In this document: piece after piece, positions 1 through 12,500 of the stretch
Position numbering within the stretch: the first letter of the stretch is position 1
Layout: every line of letters starts with the position of its first letter
NCBI RefSeq assembly: GCF_032854445.1
Contig: NC_088303.1
Coordinates: 4,969,501-5,033,500, forward strand
Direction: 5' to 3'
From: Liolophura sinensis
Lineage: Eukaryota > Mollusca > Polyplacophora > Chitonida > Chitonidae
DNA length: 64,000 nt
The notes under the pieces: generated by a model
What the model was told of the DNA's origin: nothing
The model's input: the letters and a program-made list of their open reading frames with translations, nothing else
Databases searched by the model: none
Made by a program: the position numbers and the translations under genes

Positions 1-379
1 TAAACCTAGAGGATGTCAAGTCAGTATGTTCTGGTTCAGTGATGTTGGTTACCGGTACATAAAAATATATGTTACAGGGAATGGAGAAATTGCCAAAAAT
101 CTACAGGCCACCTCATAGCCCACCGAATCAAAACTTTCCATATAATACACAAATTCCTCGGTACAAACTCTAGTTTATGCCCACATTTTCCCCGCCCTGT
201 GATAAAGAATGACTCATTTCAAAACAACGTTGAAAGATGACGAAGAAAAAAAAATAATGAAAATTTTTTAGAAGCTGATATCATGTGTCCTACATGTAGT
301 TGGGCGGCCCAATTATGTTCGCCCAAGGGCGATACGTCTACGGAGATTAACGAAGTCTGGTCGCTGGTTTCCGTCACGC

Positions 380-515
380 CAGTAAGGGCCGCTTCCGGTA
401 GAAGGAAGATGGCTTTGTGACCCAGCACAGCCGAGTTTATGAAGATTATGGTTCATAAAGCAGGACAGCAGTTACGCCCCTCGGCTCTCGTATATGATAT
501 TTGCTTTGTCTAACC
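380..515 (+). promoter_or_regulatory. Probable CCDC50 promoter / 5' UTR
   Basis: The 130 bases before the start codon are richer in CpG than the flanks. An ETS-type site (CCGCTTCCGGT, 389-399) and a YY1-like AAGATGGC around 407-414 occur here, both common at TATA-less housekeeping promoters. A three-codon upstream ORF (ATG GCT TTG TGA, 409-420) precedes the main ATG at 516. The transcription start is not visible. Confidence 0.45.
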
Positions 516-582
516 ATGGCGGAAGCGGCAAATTCAGAAGACAGAGAGGGGGCCTTTCCTGAGAAGGGAAAAGTGGAATCCG
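516..582 (+). CDS. CCDC50: CCDC50 exon 1 (start codon)
   Basis: ATG at 516 opens MAEAANSEDREGAFPEKGK and ends G|GTACGT, phase 1. The first in-frame ATG in strong context was chosen. Human CCDC50 likewise begins with a short acidic leader before the conserved VCR motif. Confidence 0.8.
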
Positions 583-3500
583 GTACGTCATATTTGCTAG
601 TGTTGTTGTTGTAGCTCTTAAGGCTTAGCTGACCTGTTGACTTACTTTGTGACAGCTGTCAGCTGGGGGCAATTTTCTTCTTTCCAAGACTTATATGAAC
701 ACTCAGGCGAGAATTATAAGACTGACATTATCAATTTGAATCCATAAGTCGGATAAATTTTAACTGTACAGCAGTGTGAGTGTGTACAAATAGGCTAGAC
801 CTATGGCTGATGGCACACTGTTAAGTGTTCTCACTCACGGCTCATCATCTTCCCTCGGCCCCAGGGCAGTGGCTTTAGCAGTGAATTAACTACCCTGTTA
901 CACAATGAGGGAATTTTAAGCTCGAGAGTTCTATCATGTGGTAAAGTGATGTCAATTCATTAAAGAAGCAGTTTCTCACAATTCAGTGAGAGAGGGGGCT
1001 CATTGGCTAATAGTATGGTCACCCTAGTCTTTACAGCTACTAACTATGGTCCAAAAATAAATATATTGTGCAGCTCAGCTGTAAAATGCATAATGATAAT
1101 GAAATATATTATATAAATTAAATGTGTCCAGATTAGACTGTGCAAACACTGAACCCACAAAATGAATTGAGTACAGAATTAGAAACATCGTAGTCCATCG
1201 ATATGTTCTTAGTGTGCTTTTTTCTTTTAAATTCTGATATTCATTGTTACACTGAATCCATCTATCTGTATCAAAATATAGGGCACAGATTTCACACTCC
1301 CACATTTTTCCTACTCATGGCAATCAAACTCAACAACACTGCTCTTTTGTATGTCGTTTTCTGGTCAGATCTTGAAAACTATTGTCTTTATTTATTACAT
1401 TTGGCAATGGCATCAATTTTCTCTTTTGGTCACATTGACTGCAAAAACTTCATTGGACACCTCACTCTCAACAACCATTTTGAAATGTCATGTTGCCAAC
1501 ATGTGGTTTTGAAATCTAAGTGAATTCTGCCGTTGACATCCTTTAGAAAACTATCATATAAAATAAAATTAAAAAAAGGACTTGTGTTTTTAATGCAAGT
1601 AAGCATACTTGTTGCAATGTAGGCGCCACCAGCATGGACCTCATTGAAACTAATTTCATCAAGTTGGTGCTGGGAAATGTGCGACAACGTTTTTGAGAGG
1701 CAGAAATGTACCCAGTCTTGTGGTGAATGTCAGAATTTTAAAATAGGACAATGGGACCATTGAGATGGAGGAGAAATCACAATATACTGAACATCTAACT
1801 GTCAACATTGTGTCATAGGTATTGCTGTTTAAATAACAATGCATTTGTCTTTAAATTATGACTTGGTTGGGAATTATTCCAATAAAAAACTTAGAACCAG
1901 CATTCCTTATTGTGTATGATCTGGCATGTTTTAATCACATCATTTATCAGGCATCTTTTCAAACTAAATAAAGAATGAGTACGTCATCATATTAAAGTGT
2001 GTTTGTCAGTGTACATGTAACTGAGGCTGTTGACAGCAGAGCTTATTATAACCTACTAAGGATACCCATTTGTTGTGATAATATACTTACGTTGCTTGGT
2101 GATGAAGAGATAAATATACGATAGGAATGTAATGTGTAGGCCCAAGAGGCAATTACCAGTGTAACAATGAATGTACATGGTGGAAGTTGTGATTGTAGCC
2201 ATGGAATGAAAGCAGAGGGACATTTCATGGTAAAACTATGTACACAGTTGCATTAGGGCGTCATTTAGGGTATCCAGTTATTGAAAATCATGTTACAAAA
2301 TTCATTCTGTACTATAGTTAATACTATGGTTATGTTTGGCGCTGTATTTTAATGGTCAGACTGATGGTTATGCAGTATTATCTCTTCTTGATACCTGCGC
2401 GTTATATATACATCTGGAAAAGATTTGACACATTGTCTTGACTGGCAATATTTTCCAGCTGGCATTGTGTGGTTTGTTTAATATAGCACACAGTTCATAA
2501 TGCATGCCTAGAGAGAATTGTGGAATGGATTACTTGCTATAAAGAGCATACATTGTTGAAAACATGCATGTACATATTGCTGTGAAGATATTGCTACATG
2601 TGCATGTTTTCGAAATCATACAAACAAGAGTTAAATGTGATGCAGGCATACGATTGAAAAGTAAAAATGAATTGTACATTCATGGACCTCTGCACTGGTC
2701 AGCACAAATCTTTAAGTAACCAGCCAATCAAGCACTTCGAAAAAATCTTGATCTCCCCACAGTGTTTGTACATACGTTTAAATTTGTAACTCGCATATTA
2801 TTAAGCTATTTTTAATTTTTGAATCGCATTGACACACTAGATGTGGTTTCCAAACAAGCTTTGTACAGCCTTGGGAAAGTATCTTGCCAAATGTTGATGG
2901 TTTTCCCTGGGCACTCTGGTTTCCTCCCCCTGTAATACTGACCATTCTTATGTAATGTGAAAAATTATTGAGTGTGGCATTAAGCAGCAATCAAGAATTT
3001 AAAACCATTCCAACAAAAACAGGTTGGTCATATTTTTTTCTTTTTTAAGTTACATTTATTTTATTGTTTTGTAATTTGAAAACTACATGCATTTATGTCA
3101 TTCAATGTCTTTATGACTCAGTAAGTGAACATGCATGTACTTCAAAGTCTTTTGTGTCTTTTCTGTTTACATCATACATACAGGCTGAGGAGAAAGTTGG
3201 GAGTAAAACTGATAAATTATTACTTCACTTTTTCAATGTTTTTGCAGTGTGTAGAAAGTGGTTGGTTCATGAAGATGGAGTTCTTGCTCACAAGCTTCAA
3301 AATGAGGAAAGTAAGTCAAGAGAAAACTCTGTTTTCAATTAACCTCCTCCCGTAGTTATATGCGTATTTGTTAACCAAATAATCTTAATTGTAACTCATG
3401 AATTTCTATTATTTTCTCATGGATTTCTGTTATTTTCTGAATGAACTGTCATGATTGTATGAGCTGCTATTATCAGTGCTATCAAGTTTCACTGGGACAC

Positions 3501-6500
3501 AGTTCTGCATGTTGATGTATTTCAGTGGACTTTCATTATGGCCTCAACCGTTACAACAGGAGAACAGTACGAGAAGACATACCTATTGCCAAACTGGTTC
3601 AGTCGGAGGAGGAAATCCGCCAGCAGCAGGAACGCATGGAACAACTTATGCTGCTGAAAGCACAGTGAGTTCTTTAATGGACATGCAGTACTGGTCTGTT
3701 AAATTTGAAGTACAAATGTACTTAAGTTGTATTTTAGACAGATGCTTTGTGAAGCGATAGATGTGGTAGATAAACTTACTCCGTCCATAAAGTTACCAGG
3801 TGGATGTGCAGACCTAATAGATATGCTGAACTGGTAGATACACTGACTTGGTAGACATGGTAGATACACTGACCTGGTGGACACGGTAGACACCCTGACT
3901 GTAGATATGGTAGATACACTGACCTGGTGGACACGGTAGACACCCTGACGGTAGATACGGTAGATACACTGACCTGGTGGACACGGTAGACATGTTGACC
4001 TGGTATACATGGTAGATACACTGACCTGGTTGACAGGGTAGACACTCTGACGGTAGACATGGTAGACACCCTGACGGTAGACATGGTAGACACCCTGACG
4101 GTAGACAAGGTAGACCACCTTGACCCGGTAGACCACCTTGACCTGGTAGACATGGTAAACACGTTGACAGTAGACATGGTAAACACGTTGACCTGGTAGA
4201 CACACTGACCTGGTAGATATGGTAGACACACTGACATGGTAAATACACTGACCTGGTAGACACACTGACATGGTAGATACACTGGCCTGGTAGACACACT
4301 GACCTGGTAGACACACTGACATGGTAGATACACTGGCCTGGTAGACACACTGGCCTGGTAGACACACTGACTTGGTAGATACACTGACCAGGTAGATACA
4401 CTGACCAGGTAGATATGGTAAACACACTGTCCTGGTAGACACACTGACTTGGTATATATGGGAGACACACTGACTTGGTAGATATGGTAGACATACTGAC
4501 CTGGTAGACACACTGACTTGGTAGATATGGTAGACACACTGACCTAGTAGACACACTGACCTGGTAGATATGGTAGATACACTGATTGGTAGACATGGTA
4601 GACATACTGACCTAGTAGACAAACTGACCTGGTAGATACACTGACGTGGTAGACATAGTAGATACACTGACTTAGTAGGTATGGTAGAAACACAGACTGG
4701 TAGATATGGTAGACACACTGACTTGGTAGACATGGTAGACACACTGACATGGTAGATACACTGACCTGGTAGACATACTGACTTGATAGACACACTGACC
4801 TGGTAGATATGGTAGACACACTGACATGGTAAATACACTGACCTGGTAGACACACTGACATGGTAGATACACTGGCCTGGTAGACACACTGACCTGATAG
4901 ACACACTGACACACTGATTTGTTAGATACACTGACCTGGTAGATATGGTAGACACACTGACCTGGTAGACACACTGACTTGGTAGATATGGTAGAGACAC
5001 TGACTTGGTAGATATGGTAGACACACTGACCTGGTAGACACACTGACTTGGTAGATACGGTAGACACACTGACTTGGTAGATATGGTAGACACACTAACC
5101 TGGTAGACACACTGACTTGGTAGATACACTGACCTGGTAGATACACTGACCTGGTAGACATTGTAGACACACTAACCTGGTTGACACACTAACCAGTTAC
5201 CCAGACTGACCCGAAGCGAATTACCAATTACCAACAGTAAAATAAATGACCAGCCTTATGAGATGGTCATGTACTGCTTGCCTCTTTCAGAGCTGAAGAA
5301 GACGAGAAGATTGCCAAATCTGTCATGAAAGATTTGGATACTGAGGAAGCCGTCAGAAGACTTCAGAAAGAAGTAACCGATGAAGTGAGTGTTGTGTTTA
5401 TGTAGTTGTTTGTATCGTTTCATTCAAACGTCACATGGGCAAGTTTGTCAGTAACTTGTCAAAGGCTGTTTGTTTTCTCCGGCATACATGTTTCAACCGT
5501 CCATAACTCTGACCACCAGTTTGTATAACTTATAAATTGTTGAGTATGGCTTTAAGCAACAATAAATCAAACAATTCAATTTCTGATTTGGATTTTTTTC
5601 ATAGTTACCAGTTATTTATTAATGTGAATAGTTTATTTACAGGCTTGTAAGTTGACACCTGTGTGGAATTATAAGTGCCTGTTACTGTTTGGTAACCCCA
5701 TTTGGCTAGTTATATGGGTCTCTGTCCCACATGCAATTTCTATGAACACGGGCACAGGCTAAAACACCCCTGTTGGTTGAGAAAACTAACCCCCTTCATG
5801 TAGTGCAGAGGATATGACTGCAATGTGTTTATACCAGTTCTCAGTAGACTGTTGAAGCATAGCTGGCAGTCTGAGTGAATTTGCACCTCGTTTTTGGAAG
5901 CATTTTTTTCAAAGTGATTACAAACATATAGTATGGCACACACAACTCTGCAGGAGATCAATTGCCTATCCTGTGTCAGCATGTTTACATCGTTGGCCAT
6001 AAAGGCATTCATAATACAACTCTCTATATTCTTCATATAAAGTACACGCTAATAGTAAAACATATGCTTAATCCACATCACATAGAGAAAAAGTTAATTA
6101 ATAAAATATCATGTATTCACATCTGGTTATCTCTGTAAGCTGTTGTTTATACATGCTTTTTTATGTAGAGTGTATGTGCCTTTCCTTGTGTTGTTTAATA
6201 GGATTATGCTAGGAAGATGCAGGAGAAGGAAAGACGGCGATTTGAAAGGTGGAAAAGGGAGCAAGAGTTGAAGAAAGAGAGGGAACGATTGGAACAGGAG
6301 CTAGCCAGGCATTCGGAAGAGGCTAGGCTGGTCCTCAATAAAGGTGGGTTGAGAAAAAAACAGAAACCCAAATCTGTTAAACTTACTGAAGACATTACAT
6401 CTATGAGCGTTGGTTTCCCATATCAACAAGCTCCCGACCAGCCAAACATTGAGGTCCCTGCCCTGTATCCATTACATGTAGCTTTTTCGTATTGGCCATG

Positions 6501-9500
6501 TGTCTGACTGGTTTCTCCACAAAGCATTTAATATGTCAGTATTTCTGTGATTTCAACAACACAAAAAAGGATCACCATAAATAATCATAGTTGATGTAGT
6601 TATTTTTCCAGCAGATAGAGGACACTATTGTCCCTTCATAGATGAACGGAAAACCCCATTGTTCAGGGTGGGGAATGTACTGTAGCTTTGCAAACAAAGA
6701 GCTTGATACTTGAATAGTACCCTATTTCTTCTAAAATTTGCCACACCCGGTCTGCTCAGTTTAGCCAATATATATGTAATTCTAGCAGGAATATTGGGGT
6801 TTTTTTTTCTCACTTGGTTAGACCATCTTATAAACAACATCCTCATATCTTTACTTTTCCAAAAGGCTGATAAAGAAATGTAATATTCTACTTTCAGCAC
6901 TACTTTTAGAAGAATAAGAGTACATATATTAATGGTATTCCTGTACATCAGTGTGATTTGTCGCCTGTGATTTATTTGTTTATTTATTTATTTATTTGAT
7001 TGGTATTTTATGCCGTACTCAAGAATGTTTCACTTATACGACGGCGGCCAGCATTATGGTGGGAGGAAACCGGGCAGAGCCCGGGAGAAAACCACAACCA
7101 TCCGCAGGTAGCTGAAGACCTTTCCACTTATGGCCGGAGAGGAAGCCAGCATGAGCTGGATTTGAGCTCACAGCGACCACATTGGTGAGAGGCTTCTGGG
7201 TCATTATGCTGCGCTAGCGCGCTAACCGACTGAGCTATGGAGACCCCCGCCTGTGATTTAACCTTCTCTGCTGTCTTTGTAGATTCTCGAGGTGGGGACT
7301 CGCTGGTTGAGGGGGGACATGGGCGTCAGTCCAGTGGTGATATGGACAGTGTCAGGTAAGAACATGCCTGTCAAATCCAAAGTATTACACATAGTTCTGC
7401 ATTGAAATAGGTTGATGAACACAATATACGTATGATGACAGTTGAAATAAGTGTACTTTCTTTAAAAGTTTTTTTTTGTTTTTAAATTTTAAAAGAATTG
7501 GTTTTTTTTGATTCACATTTGCTGCAGATGGATGTTAATGTTTGGTTTATTCTTAACGTGATGAATAAATGTAACTGATCTGTACAGTAAATCATGCCAA
7601 ACCTCCTTTTAACTACATTATAGTCTTTTGTATGAACCATTAGTTTAGCATCTCTGGCCATGCAACATCAAGTTTTTGAGCTCTGTGTCTGTTGTGTTGT
7701 GTTTTAATGTAACTGCATAGCTAGTATACTAGTGTAAACATTGACTAACAGCAGCACTGCAAGATTCTATAATGTCTGTTATGTTCTATAATGTAACCGT
7801 ATGTGTACATGTAACATGTATGACCCTGTTTGTTTGTTGTTGCGGCACGATGTCAGTCTGACTCTAACATCGACACAGATTTGTCTTCATGACCCCTTGG
7901 GTCAGCATGATCCTAACATTGACCTGGTTTTGTATGATTGTCTAATCTGACAGACAATACTCTAGATGACTGCCAGGGATCTAGATGACTTCTGTATGTA
8001 CTACCATAATTCTTTCAGATTTGCGGACAGGATTCCAGGCTTTACCACTGGGTGGGGGGGTTGGGGGTTGGGGGTGGGCGTTGATAAGAGCATTTTGGGG
8101 GTGTGAGATAAGAGGGGATGTGGGAGGAAACGTAATCCTTTTCAGGGTTACCTCAACATCAAAGCCTCGCATTCATGTGTGGGAACTTGACTCAGGCAGA
8201 GATATGCACAACTGGGGGTGCCTCAGGAAGAAATTGCCATCCCCGTCATTAAGGGGTAGGAGAGCACATGTTTCAAGTCCAGATCTTTCTTACAGGCTAG
8301 TACAAGCAGTCGTCCCAACAGAACTAAACCTCTCTAGTCTACACGAGACAATGGGGCCTACATTGAAGCAGATTTTTTTTTCAAAACTGGATTAAGGCAT
8401 CCCACTGGCTCAACATGCAACATGTACCCATTCTACAGGGCATACCACATGATATCTAGTTGGGACCCTGGGTAGAGGCCTAATCTAACAAGAAAATTTT
8501 ATAGAATAGTTGAATTATCTCTTTCCTCCATATAGACGACTTTTGACGTAATGTATGCCAACCCATGAAGACGTGTTTTGACGCACCACGTTTTGCGCTG
8601 CAGACACCAAACTGTCAATTTATTTCAGAAAGCACCCAAAATGCTGACAAAAATATACTCCAAAAAGATTAGAGGAAGCAATCAGAGTAACCCATGGTTA
8701 CTTATGGTCTTCTGTGAATAACCTAGGCAGGCAAATCCTTAATCAATAAACGGTATGTACATGTAGTCAATAATAAATCACATACATGTATGCTTTCATT
8801 GGGTGTTGTGTAACCTCTGACCTACTCTTAAGTGACCTTTCCACCACAATTTCCGTTCTGAAGTTGGTGATTCTGAATCATAACATCATTCCGAACAATA
8901 TCCATGTTGTTTTAAACGTGTACCTTTCATGTTAATTATAATGTTAATTGGTGGTCATTGGGCATGGTATGACCTTTGACGTATTCTTAGGTGACGTTCC
9001 CACCTCAATTTCCGTTCTTAAGTTTGTGATTTATATTCAGATGACCACCATCTACAAATCCCCAGTGGTTTCATACTTGTACCTTTCACGTTAATTAAAA
9101 CGGTAATTAGCCTGTACATTTTTAGGTGTTTTTTCCAAATTTGATCCAGTTAAAAGTAACATTCTTAAAAGCTTTGACATCCCAGTGGTGCTGTTTTACT
9201 CCCTCTTCATTTAGAAACCAATTTCAGCTTGGCGTATAATTTAGTTTAAGAGATACGACAATTTTAATTAGTTCCTGGATGAATTAGTGACCTTTGACCT
9301 ATTCTTACGTGACCTTTCCACCACAATTGTCATTCTTACCTTGGTGATTCTCAACCATGCAACCACCTTCTACATTCCTGATTTGGTTCCATGTACCTTT
9401 CATGTTAAGTAAAACCTTAATTGGTGCTAATTAGCATCATTCTTAAGTGATGTTTCCACCAGAAATTCCATTCTCACCTTGCAGCTTTGGATTAAATGTG

Positions 9501-12500
9501 GTTCCCAAAGTCATTTGGTATAGAAATGAAATTTCGACCTTTCATGTTAATTAAATTGAATTTGGGAGTTTTCGGGTGGCGCACGCCCAGCACCTCCAAA
9601 ACGTAAGAATGGCTGTCCTGTGTAAAGGCTGGGTAGTGCTACATCCCCTTCACCTCAAACCTTTTGTACCTTCCATGTTAATTAAACCTCGCCTAGCTCC
9701 CAAATAACCTAGATGACTTCATACTCAAGTACTTTGTTTACTGACTAACAGTAACCTAGATGAATTCATATTCATGTACCGTGTTTACTGACTAACAATA
9801 ACCTAGATGACTTCAAACTCATGTACCATGTTTACTGACTAACAGTAACCTAGATGAATTCATACTCATGTACCATGTTTACTGGCTAACAATAACCTAG
9901 ATGACTTCATACTCATGTACCATGTTTACTGGCTAACAATAACCTAGATGACTTCATACTCATGTACCATGTTTATTGACTAACAATAACCTAGATGACT
10001 TCATACTCATGTACCATGTTTACTGACTAACAGTAACCTAGATGACTTTATACTCATGTACCATGTTTACTGACTAACAGTAACCTAGATGACTTCATAC
10101 TCATGTACCATGTTTACTGACTAACAGTAACCTAGATGACTTCATACTCATGTACCATGTTTACTGACTAACAGTAACCTAGATGACTTCATACTCATGT
10201 ACCATGTTTACTGGCTAACAATAACCTAGATGACTTCATACTCATGTACCATGTTTACTGACTAACAGTAACCTAGATGACTTCATACTCATGTATCGTG
10301 TTTACTGACTAACAGTAACCTAGATGACTTCATACTCATGTACCATGTTTACTGGCTAACAATAACCTAGATGACTTCATACTCATGTACCATGTTTACT
10401 GACTAACAGTAACCTAGATGACTTCATACTCATGTATCGTGTTTACTGACTAATAATGACCTCTGTGACTAACAGTAACCTAGATGACTTCATACTCATG
10501 TACCATGTTTACTGACTAACAGTACTCTAGATGATGTCATGCGCATGTTTACTGACTAACAATAACCTGGGTGACTAAAACAGCTGTAGATTATTCCAGT
10601 TGACATCTGAAAACATTACAAACTGTTTGACGCTGACTTCATGTGACTATTATTGCTTGGGTGCCGATCTGTGACAACAGTCATGAGAGTAGAGCATCAT
10701 CTGTTGCCAGGGTAACCGCCGGGGGCAGGATTGAAGATGAGGGTGACTTTTCTGATTTTTACATACCTCCAGCTGACCATATGGAGGAAGGGGAGAAAAA
10801 ACAGTTGCAGGAGCTTCAGGATGAGGTGGGTTATCTCCCCTATGAAGTTAGTCCAGCTTTCAGTTTCATAGCATTTCACGCACATGTGTGTTTGAATAAA
10901 ATAAAATAAGCAAGTATTTTGTCATGGGAACCATTTCATGAAAGGTAAAACATGAATGTACTAGTTATATGCATGTTCATTGGCAGAGTGTTGGATAGAT
11001 TCAATCTCTACCTTGGTTTCTTCCACTCTTATTTGCTCGTACAACCTTGGTGACTGTACATTGTAAGTGGTCTGTGGCATTTGTGTGCATGATCACTTTT
11101 CTTACATCAGTCTTTCCCCTACACATGGGAGTTTATCTCTAATGTGCTTTAGACCAGTGGTTTACACCAAACACACTTTTTTCCTTCAACCATAAAACTC
11201 TCTGCTTTCACAAAAATAACAAAAATTTTGTATAATTTGAAATTAGGCAAAAATAACGTATCTGTTTACTTGTTGGTTTATAGGAACTTGCAAGACTTTT
11301 ACAGGAGCAGGAACATAAGGTATGTTATATACAAGTACTCAGGGAACATGGGACAGCAGGAACAAAAGGTATGTTATATACAGGTACTCAGGGAACATGG
11401 GACAGCAGGAACATAAGGTATGTTATGTACAGGTACTCAGGGAACATGGGACAGCAGGAACATAAGGTATGTTATATACAGGTACTCAGGGAACATGGGA
11501 TAGCAGGAACATAAGGTACCTTATATACAGGTACTCAGGGAACATGGGACAGCAGGAACATAAGGTACGTCATACACAGGTACTCAGGGAACATGGGACA
11601 GCAGGAACATAAGGTACGTTATATACAGGTACTCAGGGAACATGGGACAGCAGGAACATAAGGTACGTTATATACAGGTACTCAGGGAACATGGGACAGC
11701 AGGAACATAAGGTACGTCATACACAGGTACTCAGGGAACATGGGACAGCAGGAACATAAGGTACGTCATACACAGGTACTCAGGGAACATGGGACAGCAG
11801 GAACATAAGGTGTGTTATATACAGGTACTCAGGGAACATGGGACAGCAGGAACATAAGGTATGTTATATACAGGTACTCAGGGAACATGGGATAGCAGGA
11901 ACATAAGGTATGTTATATACAGGTACTCAGGGAACATGGGATAGCAGGAACATAAGGTATGTTATATACAGGTACTCAGGGAACATGGGACAGCAGGAAC
12001 ATAAGGTACGTCATACACAGGTACTCAGGGAACATGGGATAGCAGGAACATAAGGTATGTTATATACAGGTACTCAGGGAACATGGGATAGCAGGAACAT
12101 AAGGTATGTTATATACAGGTACTCAGGGAACATGGGATAGCAGGAACATTAGGTATGTCATACACAGGTACTCAGGGAACATGGGACAGCAGGAACATAA
12201 GGTATGTTATATACAGGTACTCAGGGAACATGGGACAGCAGGAACATAAGGTATGTTATATACAGGTACTCAGGGAACATGGGATAGCAGGAACATAAGG
12301 TATGTTATATACAGGTACTCAGGGAACATGGGACAGCAGGAACATAAGGTATGTCATACACAGGTACTCAGGGAACATGGGACAGTAGGAACATAAGGTA
12401 TGTTATATACAGGTACTCAGGGAACATGGGATAGCAGGAACATAAGGTATGTTATATACAGGTACTCAGGGAACATGGGACAGCAGGAACATAAGGTATG

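Larger units (their letters stand above)
7356..10710 (+). other. CCDC50 intron 6
   Basis: 3.4-kb intron containing a G-rich tract (8050-8079), a degenerate about 155-bp tandem repeat (8810-9690) and a 47-bp minisatellite (9703-10571). No coding exon with conserved content was found. Confidence 0.75.

Noticed and set aside
3699-5129. 476-codon minus-strand open frame plus several overlapping frames
   Set aside because: Wholly within the 17/26-bp minisatellite; open in several frames at once, no domain, in a CCDC50 intron.
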